Source: Gnetum montanum
Taxonomy: Eukaryota > Streptophyta > Gnetopsida > Gnetales > Gnetaceae
Direction of reading: 5' to 3'
DNA length: 64,000 nt
Assembly (NCBI GenBank): GCA_015680685.1
Contig: MNCI01027012.1
Span: 1 to 64,000, forward strand
Both the position numbers and the translations under genes were made by a program. The notes under the pieces are model-generated. The model was not told the DNA's origin and did no database searches. It saw only the letters and a list, made by a program, of their open reading frames with translations. Shown in pieces: positions 33,785-47,400 of the stretch (its first letter is position 1; the number at the start of each line of letters is the position of its first letter).

Positions 33785-35675
33785 AACTAAATGAAAACTC
33801 ATCCTCGAGTAAAGAAGAGGAGAAAAAAGTTTTTTACAACACATATTGGGTAAGTATGGGATTATTGACTAACATTACAAATTGACTCAGATAAAACAGA
33901 TAAACTTTGAGTGCCCAAGTGTACAGAATTACAATTTTTACAAAATTGGGTATTCACGTTAAGAGAAGTGAACACCTTGGATAACATTGATATCCAACAC
34001 CTCTTGGTAGTAAAATAATAAGAGAGAAGAGTTCCTACAGTCATGAATGGTCCTCATTGTGTGGTCCTACTACATGATCCTTGGTGAATATAGTCCTGCT
34101 TCTAGTCCATACTTTCTACTGTAATCATGATAGAATCATCAATTAGTATGTAATGTGTATCACATAATTATTAAATGCCTTGTCTCATCGGTGGTTACAC
34201 TCAGCGACGTCATGATTATGGTTGATTCGTTTCTTGAGTAGTGTTAGTGGGAAGGCTAGTAGATAGGGTCAATTAAATTAAGCAGTCCATTAAATTTAAA
34301 AAACTTCAATACAAGGAAATATCTAAACAGGGTATAAAAATTTGCAACAATAAACAAGAAATTTTACTAAAAACTATTGTGAAGATGTGCACAATTGGAT
34401 TCCATTGATGGGCTAGACAAAAGAATTTGATTGTAAAAGGTATCTAAGGGTAAAGAACTTAACTAACCCAACCAAACGATATGCAAGTGTGTCCTCCCCA
34501 AAGAAAGCATAGGCTTGTTATCCCCTTGCATAACTTCAAACCAAAGATTTTGTGGGCTTTCTAGATGATTAATGGTTACAGAAAGTTAAGTACAAAAACC
34601 TGAAAGAAACTAAGAATCCCAACATATCGAACCAAAATATGAAACTAGTAGTGAGGTGAGCTATGGAAAGCATAGATGGATGAGAGAGAGAGAGTGGAAT
34701 GGAGTTCCTAATTAAGGTCACATGAAGCCCTTATGGAATTTGTGGGTAAATGATTTGATAGGACCCATCCTTAGTCTAGACCAAAACCAACCATGTTTAG
34801 TGACTTCGCATCATCATTCTAAGACCAGTCCATCCCTAAACCCCAAACCCTAAAAAATTAGAAAATATTAATAACATAAAAAAAAGATGTAAAATAAAGA
34901 ATGTGTAAAAGAAAAATGTTTAAAAAATAAGGAGCCACTTGCATGATAAGCATGGTTGGCCATCTCCTCCATCACTAAGTTGGAAGGAGGAGATCCGAAA
35001 TATGGAGCATGGTTGTCCATGTGATGAGGTTGTTGCTGTGTTAGCTAACTTGTGCTCATGGAAACGTTTGATTTGTTGAATGTTAACAAGCTATTTTTTG
35101 TTTCGACTCTTAGGCTTGTAGATGATCATGGCCTTAGAAGGAAAAGTCTTATCAATGATGTAAGTTCCTTCCCACAATGTTTGAAACCTAGTTCATTGAG
35201 GTATGTGTGTGGAGGTCTAGTAAAGAACTTTATCTCCTGGTTGAAATTTTACTTTTCTAATTTTTAGTTCATGACACTTTTTTTTATAGGCCTTGTGCAA
35301 CTCATTAGATGATAGGGATACTAATCAAATTTCATCTAACAATTTGAGATTCATCAGTCATTCTTTTTGGGCTAGACTTAAGTCAAGGTCAAGGTCACAA
35401 GCTATTGAAAGTATACAAAGCTTGGATTGAATAGGGAGTGTTTGTAATTTTCTTTACACAAGCTCGTAGGGAGAGTAGCCTATAGGAAGTTTTCATGTTG
35501 AGTGGTAGGCCCAAAGGGCATTGTTGAGTTTTGTGCTCCAATCCTTCCTATAGTTACTAATAGTTCTTGTTAGTATCTTTGTGATTTTCCTATTAGTAAC
35601 CTCAGCTTGACCATTAACTTGGGGGTGGTAGGATGTTGTGAGTTTATGTTTAGCCCCTAAGCATTGCATGAGTTT
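33785..35675 (-). pseudogene. End of integrase and 3' untranslated region of element D
   Basis: The right part (about 35675-35100) still encodes decayed integrase C-terminal sequence (NELHKAYKKKCHELKIRKV, then FQPGDKVL), matching the GDxVL motif after the catalytic core. Left of about 35100 nothing is recognisable up to the LTR. Open frames here, such as 35052-35267 on the plus strand, are shadows. Confidence 0.55.
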
Positions 35676-36197
35676 CTAAAAATTAGTGCCTGTAAAGTAA
35701 GTTCCATTGTCAAAATTTAATGCATGTGGCACACCAAACCTGTTTACAACATTTTGTTGTAAAAACTGAGTAATAGTAGAGGATGTATAGTCCATGAAGG
35801 CTACTTCTTCTACCCATTTCATACAATAGTCAACAGCAACCATGATGTATGCCTTTTCATTTGACATGGTTATGATGGGACCCATGAAATCAATGCCCCA
35901 AATGTTGAATGGTTCTAGTGGTTGAATCCATTGTTGAGGTCCCTCCATTTGAGTAGTCATTTCACCATCTTGTTGACATCATTCACAAGAGCAAACATAA
36001 TTGTGAGCATCCCTAAAGAGTGTTAGCCAGTAGTACCCTGCCATTAGGATTTTAATGGTTGTGTGTCTCCTAGCATAGTGTCCTCCACAAGGACCTTCAT
36101 GAGCATCTTTGAGATTGTGCAATTTATTAGCATTAGAGACACACCAATGAACCAAGCCATCAGTGCACACCTTGTAGAAGTGTTTGTTGATTTCCAT
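35676..36197 (-). pseudogene. Integrase of element D
   Basis: The frame at 36197-35979 contains a zinc-binding HHCC-type segment (DAHEGPCGGHYARRHT ... DAHNYVCSC). The next (35960-35676) has the catalytic core: WGIDFMGP (first Asp), VDYCMKWVEEVAF, and DNGTYFTG (second Asp). The Glu of the DDE triad lies beyond a stop and is not visible. Integrase inserts element DNA into the host chromosome. The stop between the two parts (about 35978) inactivates it. Confidence 0.8.
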
Positions 36198-38202
36198 GAA
36201 GTGCTTTACCTAGTGAAGAAACTACTATTTCTTTAGGTGGTATGACCTTTGTGGCATCTTTTAAGTGAGAAGATAGGTCAAAATTCCATGATACCATTTT
36301 AGCTCATTGGATATTTATTTAGTTATAACCCCAACAAAGAGAAGTTCATTAAGAAACATGTCAAAGAGTGGGCTTTCTTCCTCTTTGTCATCCCATGACA
36401 ACTAAGACAAGTGATCAACTATCACATTCTCAGTACCCTTTCGATCTACAATCATAAGATCAAATTCCTGCAAGATCTCCAGCCATCGTATGACATGGGG
36501 GCTCATTGTGGTCTTGATCATTAGGAAGTGAATGGGGCTATGTGCATAAACACCTTATATCCAAGCACATAATGCCTGAAATTATCTAGAGTAAACACAA
36601 CCACCATCAATTATTTTTTTGTAGTGGTGTGATTCAGTTGTGCACCCACAATACTTCAGCTAGTGCAATGGATGTAGTATGGTTGTTTCTTGTTATCTAA
36701 TTACATCATCATAGCTCCCAAGGCATAATTTGATGTGTCCATCATGATATTAGATGGCCTGGACCAATCAAGTTCTTGTAGGATTAGAGTTTCTATAAGC
36801 TTTTCTTTTAGTTGCTAGAATGCTTTCTCACATTTTGTGGTCTAGAAAAAAGGAGCATCTTTCTTTGTTAGTTTGACTAATGATTTTGCAATCTTAGATG
36901 AATTCTCTATGAATTTCCAGTAGTAGCCATTATGTCCAAGGAATGATCGAATATCTTTAACCATTTCTAGCTAGTGGGTTATTCCTTGGATGACCCTTAT
37001 TTTTTCAATATCTACCTCAATTCCTAATTGGATATTCTATGCCCCAGTACAATGCCCTCCTAGACCATGAGGTGACTTTTCTACCAATTGAGCCTTAAGT
37101 TATTTTTAACACACCATTTTAATACTTGCTCAAGGCAGTCCAAGTATTGCTCAAATTTAGCTCCATAGGTGGAGAAGTCATCCATGAAGACTTCCATACC
37201 ACTATTGATTTTCTATTGAAAAATTCTTAAGACCAAGTGTTGGAATGGGGTAGGAGCATTTCATAGACCAGATGACATCTTGCGATATGATAAAGTCCCC
37301 CAAGGACTTATGAATGTTATTTTTGCTTGGTATTCTAGTGTAATTTGAATTTGGTTATAGCCACTATAACCATCTAGAAAGCTATAGTAGCAATGCCCAG
37401 ATACTTTGTCAAGCACCTGATCAACAAATGGTAATGAAAAGTGATCCTTGAATGTTTCCATATTTAGTAGCCTAAAATCAATGCAAACCTACCACTTGCC
37501 ACCTTTCTATGGCACAATCACAAGTGGGCTAACCCACTTGCTATCTGCAATGGAACAGATGAACCCCACATTAAGGAGTTTCTCGATTTCCTTCTTGACG
37601 ATCTACTTCAGCTTGGGATTCAACTGCTTCTATGGCTATCATTTTGGCTTCATGGTTAGGTCAATGTAGATGCAATGCTAGCATATCCTAGGATCAATCT
37701 TTATGAGTTTGGGATATGACCAAGCAAAAGTGCTGACCATCTTTCAACTACCTTCAATAGCATCCTTTTCTATTTTGAAGCAAGTTTTGCATTAATTATA
37801 ACTAGCTTTCCATTTTTTAAAAACACATATTCCATTCTAGATAATAGTGTTTTCAGTTCAAGGGGCTCTTACTCAAATTTTGTAGGAATTTGCAACTCTC
37901 CCTAGTGAGTATCATCACTTGTGTCATTAGAGAGTTAGTGATGAACTTTCTCTAGTTCATCCATGGCTATGACATATGCATATGTTAGGCTCTCAATTGG
38001 TTCCATGCAAAGTGTACTACTTTCAAAATCAGTAGTCAGCCACTGGGTGCCCTCCTATTTGTGGTTGTTGTGTATAGACACCTTTGAATTTCTACTTCTA
38101 GTGCACACTACTTGTATGTAGGGATAGATGCTTACTTTCCAACCTAAAATTACACCCGCTATCATTGTACAAAATGCATGGAACTCTCTTCTTCTCGATC
38201 TT
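36198..38202 (-). pseudogene. Reverse transcriptase-RNase H of element D
   Basis: The clearest piece is 37461-37261, with DHFSLPFVDQVLDKVSGH and FLDGYSGYNQIQI, typical of Athila/Tat reverse transcriptases, followed by decayed YRKMSSGL. RNase H-like sequence should occupy about 36200-36900 but is too broken to assign residues. Many stops and small indels; not functional. Confidence 0.7.
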
Positions 38203-38475
38203 TCAAAATGCATTTTCTTTAGATATCTTTAGGGAAAGATCTCTAATGCCAATGATTGCATCAACGGTGCTCAGCCATGACCTTCCCATGATGATTGAGA
38301 AATCCCCTTTGTAGTTCTCCACTTTGATTACCAGGAAATTGACATAATAAGACCACCCATAGATAATGATCAAAATGTCTTCTACCAGTTCTAATGGAAT
38401 AGTGATGGCCTGGTCTGCTAATTCTAATCTTATGTTACTCTTCTTTAGAGGAGGTAAGTTCCAAGTAGTGTACAT
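38203..38475 (-). pseudogene. Protease of element D
   Basis: Open stretch encoding LELADQAITIPLELVEDILI and IIMGRSWLSTVDAII, the C-terminal half of a gypsy retropepsin (Athila/Tat type, normally LGRPFL). The catalytic Asp would lie upstream (about 38500-38560) in a broken part. Confidence 0.7.
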
Positions 38476-38499
38476 CTCATGAGAAATTAAATTAACACT

Positions 38500-41160
38500 A
38501 GAACATAAATTGATAAGAGCCTTACATGATTCATTCTTAGCAATCTACAAATAAATTAGACTTCTAGGATTGACTAATTTTCTGGGAAGGTTTCTTGCAC
38601 AGATCCAACCAAACATAGTATGAGTAAGCATTACAATATGGATCCTTGATAGAGTTTTGTTTGAGGAAGGTCTGAAGGAAATTGATACAGAGGAGGGAGA
38701 GGTAAGAGCAAGGTTTTCAACCATAGGTATATGTCAGGGCTTTAGTGGACTACAAGGTCAAAAAAATGTCTTTTCTTTGATTAGGCATTCGACCCCTCTG
38801 ATTGATGATTCGATTATAGATTAACAACCCTTGTAGCATTGCATTATTGTGGTTTGGATGGTCTTTCACCCTCCATATATGGAGCAGGTGGTAGCTATTT
38901 AACTGGAGGATGAGTATGTGCACAAATAGGAGAAGGATAAGGGTAAGAGGTGGTATCCCTTCTTTCATGTGGAAAATAAGCTCAGTAATAATTCAAAGGA
39001 TGGTAGTGGGGTTGAAAATTAGAAACCTAACTAGAGGAGTCACATGAAGACATGGGTTACTAAACATGATAACCATATGGATCAGGCTATTGATAAGGGT
39101 ACTATTGCATTGGCAATGTTGGCATCCATGATTGTGGTTGCTACCACTATTGATATTGTTCATATAGTTGTGATGGAGCTCCACTTGGATAATATTGTTG
39201 TTGTTGATGGAACTACCTAATATTACCTTGAGGATAAGGTACCTTTTGAATGTTTTCCTTTGTGTAAGTCATGGATGTAAGGCATACATCCCAAACTCTT
39301 GTAGATGTGACACAATGGGGCAACATCCCTTAGGATGTTCATACTAAAAAATTTCACACCCATGATCATCATCTAATTCACTGTCTACAACTTTTTCAAT
39401 TATAGAAATCTTGCCCTTACCTTTGTGATATGCATGTTCAGCTTCCTTGCACCTCCTATGCTCATGCTCACTACTTTTTTTTATGGACTTTTCAACGATT
39501 TTGAAAAAAACTTGAAATTTATTATCTATTAAGTCCCTTAACTGATCGACCTTGGCTATAAGTTTAGATTGGAATTGTTGGAGTGGAAAGATTTTCTTAT
39601 GCACTCCCTCATCAAATATGAACTCATCCTCACTGTCGTAGAATTGAACCTTCCTCTTGTGAATGGAAGGATCACAGTTGTACTATTCTGCACTTTCTCT
39701 TTTTCTTAGTTTGCCCTCCTCTTTAGCTACTTACTCTATTAATCTTTGTATCTATTAGACACTTATTTCTAACAATCAACCTTGGGCATAGACACCAAGG
39801 GTTTTCCTCGTTTCATTACAAAGCCTATCTATAATGTGGCGAAGTTGAACCAACTGAGAATAACCTTGACTAGGACATTTGTGCATTAAGGCATAGTATC
39901 AACCAATGGTGTCATCTAAGGGTTCTTGTGTTCCTTGTGTCCACCCTTGAAGTTTCTTCCTTAAGTTGGATACTCTAGAGTACATTTGATACTTATCATT
40001 GAACAACTCAAGCCTGGTACTCCATCATCTAATAGATTCTGGCTCTAAGGACTGGTACTAGTTTTTTGCTTCCTTGATGAGTGTCCTGGGAAACAACTTC
40101 AATTTTTTCTACTCATTCTCTATGTTCTACAAGGCACAAGCAACATGGAAATATTGAAGATTATTTTGCAAATCAAGGTTATATCCTCCTTCAAATTGAG
40201 GAATATTTTTCGTGCCTAACCATTTGATCTGACTATCTTTAACATGCCTTGTTGGAATTCTAAATACCTCTGCAATGTTAAGCATACTTTAGCTAGCAAA
40301 TAGAGGCTCATTGAGGCCTTGATCATGGTGCCTATGATGGCCTCTACTACCCCTTTGTTCATGGTGATGTGCCTCTCTTGAATGTTTGTGCTTTTAATCT
40401 TGTCTTTCTTTATGGTCCCTTTGGTTATTTTGGTCTCGTTGGTTGTTTCATTCATTTTGATCACCTCCATCATGGTCTCACCTTCTGTGATCACAATTAG
40501 AATTTGAAGAAAATGATGATGACAAAGGGGAAGAGGAAGGAGAACCAATACCATCACAACACCTACTACTACCTCTTTGACAATTGCAACCATGATCATG
40601 GTCTTGCTTCTTGTTTGCATCCTTGTCTTGACTTGCCCCTTCAGCTCCTTCTTTGTCATTGGATCCCTTGTTACCAAAATCAAGATTATGAACTGTGGAG
40701 TCCAAGTTTTGATTTTTATCTCCATCACTAAACTTAAAGAAAGGAGTTTCATTAAATGGAAAACCCCCAAATAAGGATTCCCCACTAGCTTATTGGTACT
40801 ACAGGAATGGAGAATCATTAAGTCCTTTTCTCTTTGAAAATTCATAGTGTTGTTCCAGCTATTGATCTCATAGACATTGTGCTTTGATGGGATGGTAATC
40901 TCTAGCATCATCATCTTCCATAATATACTCCCCATGTTAGTCTTGAAGACCACATCATGCAAGCATTTGATAGAGCATTACAGGAGTAGCACAATTGGGT
41001 GGCAACATAATGTTGCCCTCCATGTCACGCCACCACAGCTATTCATCCTAGTGTAGGATGAAGGTGAAGTTTGACACATACTCATCAAGATGAGTATATA
41101 TAATTCAATACTATTGAGGCATTGGCAAATAAACTTTATTAGTCTTAAGGAGAGAAGCAC
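38500..41160 (-). pseudogene. gag of element D
   Basis: Read in the correct frame, about 40270-39700 encodes PTRHVKDSQIKWLG, LKLFPRTLIKEAKN, YQSLEPESI and LRKKLQGWTQG, the conserved Athila/Tat gag core, with stops between. Upstream (40705-40478) is a Ser/Asp/His-rich N-terminal part (GCNCQRGSSRCCDG); downstream (39604-39344) a Lys/Glu-rich tail. The long open frame at 40962-40216 is in a different frame and is a shadow. Confidence 0.75.
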
Positions 41161-41297
41161 TCCTGTGAGAAGAATACATTCTCAGTTAAAAAAATCACAA
41201 TGTGCTTTGACAATTGTTGTAGTAATGGTAAAATAGGATATGAATCTAAGGTTTATTCCAATGATTTAAATATGTTTCACATAAAATAACAAAAAGG

Positions 41298-41315
41298 CCC
41301 CAAACAATAATGCCA
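41298..41315 (-). promoter_or_regulatory. Primer-binding site of element D
   Basis: The minus strand reads TGGCATTATTGTTTGGGG one base after the LTR end. It differs from TGGCGCCGTTGCCGGGGA mainly by G-to-A and C-to-T changes, as expected from deamination of an old methylated copy. Confidence 0.7.
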
Positions 41316-41316
41316 A

Positions 41317-42135
41317 TGATTAGTAGCTAAGTACCCCTACGACCAACCATACAAATCACTAAGGCATTACACGTGATCTAGTTGAATTCTATGGACATAT
41401 AGTTATCCAATGTACTAACTCTTCTAGGAAGTCAAATGGGTGTTGAGAACATTCATTGTCTTTCCAACTACACTTGTTAGGCTTAAGGGTATGGTTTAAG
41501 TGTAATTGAGATACATGATTTTTTTTATTATTTTATGTTTTATAGATGTAATCACCTACAACAAGAATGAACAGTAGAGTAACTTAAAATCTAACTTTTT
41601 TATTGCCTATCTAGCCTAATACAAGTAACCATTCCACTTTTCTGAACACATATAGCATTTCTAAGATACCAAACATTAAGCATTGCTAGGTTACCAAGTA
41701 CTATATGTATGCTCAAAGTGGTCATTCTTGTGTTCATTAACAACTAGAAATAAATTGCTTAATTCAAATGCATGAAAGTAAAGACCAAGAAAGTAAAATG
41801 CATTAAAGAAAATATTAATCTATTTTTAATCCTACAAGGATTGTCAGAAGATTTTTTTTTATTTCTATCACACTATTGTGCTCAGGTACATTAATGCTTA
41901 AATAAAGAACCGTACACACTTAGACTCCTTCTACAAGCACTTAGAAAATATTCTAACTCTAAGAAAAAGAAATGGCAATAGCTTCACTACTCTGACTAAG
42001 AATGACTAAAAATTGATTGTGAAAACTAGAGCCTAGGCATAATATTGATAGATTTGGGATATGCACCCTAACATTGCATACGCGATGTCGCAGCTAGATC
42101 CTATGTCATGGCTAATGTCAAAAATGTATTCATCA
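41317..42135 (-). repeat. 5' LTR of element D
   Basis: 819 bp; pairs with 32973-33775. The two differ at many sites, so the insertion is old. It lies inside the 3' LTR of element C. Confidence 0.85.
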
Positions 42136-42407
42136 CAAATCACTGAGTAGCACTAATATATAAAATATAAAATAAAATTTAATATATTATTAAAAATAAA
42201 AATAACTAATAGAGCATCAAAACTAATTTAAGCCACTAATACAATATACAATATAACCAAGCATATAATCTACTAGGCTAAATTGTGAAATGATATAAGG
42301 TGTTACTAACATAAGCATAAGAAATCATAATCACATAATAAAAAAACACACATTAAGCACCTATCAAAGTAATGTCCCCAAGCCATAGCCACATCCATGG
42401 TACCTAT
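42136..42407 (-). repeat. 3' LTR of element C, middle piece
   Basis: It lies between element D and the palindrome and aligns with about 51320-51527 of the 5' LTR, for example AAGCCATAGCCACATCCATG (42380-42399). Confidence 0.7.
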
Positions 42408-44131
42408 TGGTAAATTGTGTTTTTCATAGGCTATGATATCAGGTATCTAATATCAAGGATATGATATCTTAGCCCTGATATTGGAGCACAAGTTTCAACA
42501 TCAGATATTTGATATCATGGAATGTGTGCCTACCTATAAATATAGCCAACACTTTGGCACACAATCCAAACATTCCTTTGTCAATAGACTAGTCAAACCC
42601 TTGCAATTTTATTTCATAGTCTTAGAGAATAGTCAGTTTGTGTCTGCAGTGTGGATCTATCTTATTCAAGTGGCAATGTACCTAGACACATTCCATGAAT
42701 AGTAATAAGATCAAGATTGATTCTTATTCATTTTAACACTTTGAATTAGATTAAATTTACTTTCCATGCAATTTACTTGTCATGTACATACTTAATATTT
42801 ACATTTTCATATATATTAATCAATCATCAAAATGAGGATGACTAGTTTTGAGTGTAAACATGTATTCTCTTGGTAATCCTAGCAATACTATCACTTAGTT
42901 TGCCTAATAAGGTAACTCTTGATAATCCTAGGAGTGGACATGTGTGTTCAGGATGTGTATGACAAGCTAGAAATAGACACTTATCGCTCATAGGCTAGTT
43001 TAGACTTTACTTTCCATTGTTAATTAGTAAATAATTGATTTCTTTATTGTTGTTAGAAGTAGCATAAGGTCAAAATAACATCAAGGATCATATACCTCAC
43101 TCTAGACTAAATCATACATGACAAATCTACCACTAGTCCCAGTGGAAAGACAACAAACTATGATCAAGGAATAATGATCTAGATGGCACAACTAGTCCCA
43201 TCCATGGAATTTGACCAGATCATGCATGAACTCTGGTGATTGGTTGGGCATAGGGTGCACCAATTGCTCATCACTGTCCAACCTTAAAAATCACAAGTGT
43301 TCATGCATGATCTAGTCAAATTCCATGGATGGAACTAGTTGTGCCATCTAGATCATTATGTCTTGATTGCAATTCACTACCTTTCAACTTGGACTAGTGG
43401 CAGCTTTGTCACATATGATTTAGTCCAAAGTGAGGCATATGATTTTTTATGTAGTTTCAAACTTATGATACTCCTAACAACAATAAGTAAATTAATTATT
43501 TAAACTAATTATCAAAGGAAAGTAAAGTCTAAACTAGCCTACAAGTATTGTGTTCATTCCCAACTTGTTGTACACATCTTGAACCCACATATCCACTACT
43601 AGGATTACCAAGTGTTATGCTACTAGATGAACCAAGTGATAGCCCTAATAAAATTACCAAGTGAATACATGTTTATGCTCAAAACTAGTCACCCTCATTC
43701 TATTAATTAATTAATATGCATGAAAATGTAAATGTTAACTAAGTACATGAAAAGTAAATTGCATAGAAAGTCAATTTAATCTAAGTCAAAGTGTTGTAAT
43801 GAATAAGAACCAATCCTGATCTTATTTTCATTCATGGAATATGTCTGAATACATTGCCACTTGAATAATATGTCAAACAACTAACTTAGATATACACTAC
43901 AAGCACTCACTAAATGTTCTCTAAGACTAAAGAAAAATATTGCAAGGTTTGGCTACTCTATTGACAAAGGAATGTTGGAATCATGCATCTAAGTATTGTA
44001 TTTATAGGTAGGATGGCATCTCTCAATATTGGATATCTAATGTCGAAACTTGCACTCTGATATCTGGGCAAAGATATCGAATCATCGATATTAGATACCT
44101 AATATCTTAGCCTATGAAAAACACGATTTAT
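42408..44131. mobile_element. Palindromic insertion: two LTR-like arms head to head
   Basis: Two arms of about 865 bp are inverted copies of each other (roughly 80% identity by eye), meeting near 43270 at a TGATGAG end. The ends are TAAATTGTGTTTTTCATAGG and, inverted, TAAATCGTGTTTTTCATAGG. TACCTAT flanks both sides (42401-42407 and 44132-44138), and the other LTR of element C lacks the insertion. The arms resemble the LTR of element D and 51850-52715 (TGATGAG start, TCAAATTCCATGG). Each arm has a TATA box (CTATAAATA about 42534; inverted about 44010) and a cluster of GATATC motifs. No coding sequence. Confidence 0.75.
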
Positions 44132-44413
44132 TACCTATAATTTATCCAACTAAGTCAATGCATAGGTATAATAAATGTATCATAGAGCTTAACTAACATA
44201 TCATGCTAGCATAGTGATCTAACCATTGCTACGCCAATAAAGAAACATGAGCTTATCATCATATTAGAGCACAAGCACAAAAATCATATCAAAGTACTCA
44301 TACAAACCATCCACAAAGACATCCACATAGCCATAAGGAAGAAAATACATAAAGAGATGAAATTGAGGAAAATCAATACTAATTGAAATGATGTCAAAAG
44401 GTGGGGTATTACA
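44132..44413 (-). repeat. 3' LTR of element C, proximal piece
   Basis: It begins TGTAATACCCC on the minus strand at 44413 and aligns with 51540-51827. A purine-rich tract (minus strand, 44440-44414, GGGACAAAAGGGAAGGA) precedes it and should be the polypurine tract. Confidence 0.75.
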
Positions 44414-47400
44414 TCCTTCCCTTTTGTCCCACCCCCCTTCCACAAGACTATTTCTCCTAAAAGATCTCAAAGTAGTTATAATGAACATTAGCTTTAAGCT
44501 TCCATGTCACATCCTAAGAATTGTGAAAATTACAAAGGAACTTCACCATAGGTACTACTTTACTCTATAATCTATACTCTACCTAATCTAATACTAAGAC
44601 TATATGCTTAACATACAAAGAATCATCTTGAAGCTAAACCTCCAACAAATCTATCACATGACTATTATCTGGAACACACTTTTGTAGCATCAAAATGTGA
44701 AACATGTTATGAATTCTAGAAAGTAAAGATGGAACAACCACCGAATACACCACATTGTTCATCTAATTCAATACCTTGAAAGGACCTACAAGTCTCAATG
44801 CAAGTTTTTCCTTCCTATCAAAGCATATTATGCCCTTTAGAGAAGACACATGAAGAATCACTTAATCACCTACAACAAACTCCAATGGCCTCCTTTTATA
44901 GTTAGAGTAGAAGATCTAACAATCCTACTCAACCTTTAGCCACTCCCAAAATAATCTTGATCTACTAATTTTTTTGTACAATCAAGTTAGTGCTAAGTTA
45001 TTAATGGTTCTTAATTATTTTTCAATAAAGAAGGGTTTTCATAATCTATTTTATAATACTTAATATGATACTACATGCAAACCTACTTGATATTTATTAT
45101 TATAGGTAAACTCAACCAATAGTAATAAACTATCCTAGTTGTGTGAGTACTAAAGTGTACATGATTGGAGCATGTTCTTCAATACTTGATTTACCCTCTT
45201 CACCTAGCCATCCAAATAAGGATGATATGTAGATATCATATTCAACCTCATTCCCAAAATACTTTGGAAAGCATGCTAAAACCATTAGATAAACTTAGCA
45301 TCTCTTTTAGAAATAATCTTGACTAAGATAGCATGTAGCCATACAATCTCTACCAAAAAGAAACAAGTTATATCCTTAGTACTAGTTATAGTCTTCAATG
45401 TCAAGGAGTAACCATACTTAGTCAACAAGTCTACAACCACTAGAATATTATTCTTCCTACTTCATGTACAAGGTAAACTAGTAATGAAATTCATAATAAT
45501 CATATTTAACTTCCATTATGAAATGAAATGTGACTAAATATTATTACCAAGTTGTTGATGCTCAATCTTGACTTGTTGATAGGCTAATCATTTTGCCACA
45601 AACTTTCCAACTTACTTCTTCATACTAGATTATCAATTTATTCTCTTCAAGAGTTGGTACACCTTTTGACTACATGGGTGTATCCAAAACTTTTTTAAAG
45701 AAGTATACTTCAGTAACTACTACTAAAAAGACTTTAGAACATACATGCAATCATTAAACCAAATAAATCCATAATGATCTAGGGTCACCATGATCTCATC
45801 CAACTACCTTAACTATGAATACTAAGGATCTCTTTAATGCTTCCCCCAAATCCTATTCAACATGTCTAACTAGATCGCAAGGTTGTGCAATTTTCTAGTG
45901 ATATGTCTCAATGCATATATAACAACATTGGTTCTCCCTAAATAGTACTATATGATAAAGTTAAAGTTGACTAATAACTTCACATGCCTCCACTAGTGCA
46001 CATGCAACAAAGATTAATCCATGAGACACTATAAGCTTTTGTGGTCCATCAAAATCATTAATGTCTTTTTGTAGAGATAGTGATACTAAATCTTAAGCAT
46101 AGATGCTATAGTGTCCAACTTCATATTATATGTCAAAAATAGAAAGAATTTTTAGGCTTCAGTTGCATACATGCATATGCCACAACCCTACCTTCATGCA
46201 TGAGGACACATCTGAATCCTTCAATAGAAGCATCAATGCATACATCGAAAGATTTCTTAAAAGAGGAAGAGATTCAGATGAGGGTCAAGATCAATATTTT
46301 TTTGAACTTATCAAACATTATTGTACATGATGAATATCATCAAAAATTAGTCTAATTTTACAATATTTTCATCAGGCATAGAATAATAGAAGAGAAGTTC
46401 TTAATGAACCTTCAATAGCACTAAGCCAAACTAAGAAAGCTCTACACCTCACCCATGTTTGTAGGGACCAGCCAATCATGGGACAACATATTCATAGCAA
46501 GGTTTACCCTCACACCTGCTATTGATACCATGTGACAAAGAAACTAAATTGTTTTTTACTAAATTAATACTTCAATGGTTGAACATGTAATTGATGCTAT
46601 GATGTTGGTCCTATAGCTATTTTGATAGAGAATACACTATGGTGCTATTAGTGAAAACAATGATAAATTAATCCAAGTATGAGCTCATGACACCATTCAT
46701 GAGCTACATGGATACTACAAGAGCATTATTTAGTTCAAATGACATGATCAATAACTCATAATACCCATAACATATCTAGAAGGCTATCTTCAAAACATCC
46801 TTCTTGTGAATCCATACTTGATGATATCTAGACTTAAGATCAATCAAAGAGAATATGAAAGCTTCATATAGTTAGTCAAAGAGATTGTTGATGTGTGGTA
46901 AGGGATACTTAATCTTTAACATCACCTAGTTGAGATAACATTAATTCATGCATAGCCTTAGATTTTCATCCTTTTTCTTAACAAACAAAATAAAAACATC
47001 CCACTCACACAAACTAGAATGAACTAACTCTTTATCAAGAAACTCTTAAATATAAAATTTTAGTCCAACTAATTAAATAGGAAATAAATTATGTAGTACC
47101 TTTTGAGTAGGTTCACTCCAATATTAAATCACCTTCCAATACTAAATCCAAATATTATAACTAGATAATTAGTTTACTAGAAAACAAGAAAACTAGATAT
47201 CTTCAATTATTTCAAGAGAAGATTATAATAGGGTTCCACAACCCACCAAAACCAAACAATCTCATACACTCATACAATGCTACAAAGCATGAAGCTCTAC
47301 AATCATACAATGGTTGTTCTTAATGTAAGACAACCAATAGAGAGTCCCTTTCATAACCCAGGATTGAGATCTTTACACTCAAGACATAAGAGATACTAAG

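Larger units (their letters stand above)
32973..42135 (-). mobile_element. Athila/Tat-like Ty3/gypsy element D
   Basis: A 9,163-bp minus-strand element. 5' LTR: 41317-42135. 3' LTR: 32973-33775. Both begin TGAT[GT]AG on the plus strand and end ATTCATCA. A primer-binding site at 41315-41298 reads TGGCATTATTGTTTGGGG, a decayed form of TGGCGCCGTTGCCGGGGA used by Athila/Tat elements. gag, protease, RT and integrase follow in the usual gypsy order. Flanking five bases are CTAAC and CAAAT (three of five match). The coding sequence is full of stops, so the copy is old. Confidence 0.85.

Noticed and set aside
34837-34857. AAACCCC/AAACCCT run as an interstitial telomere repeat
   Set aside because: Only about two to three irregular units; too short to distinguish from chance.
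40216-40962. 248-codon minus-strand frame as a gene
   Set aside because: The neighbouring frame carries the conserved Athila/Tat gag core (LKLFPRTLIKEAKN, YQSLEPESI); this frame is a low-complexity shadow.
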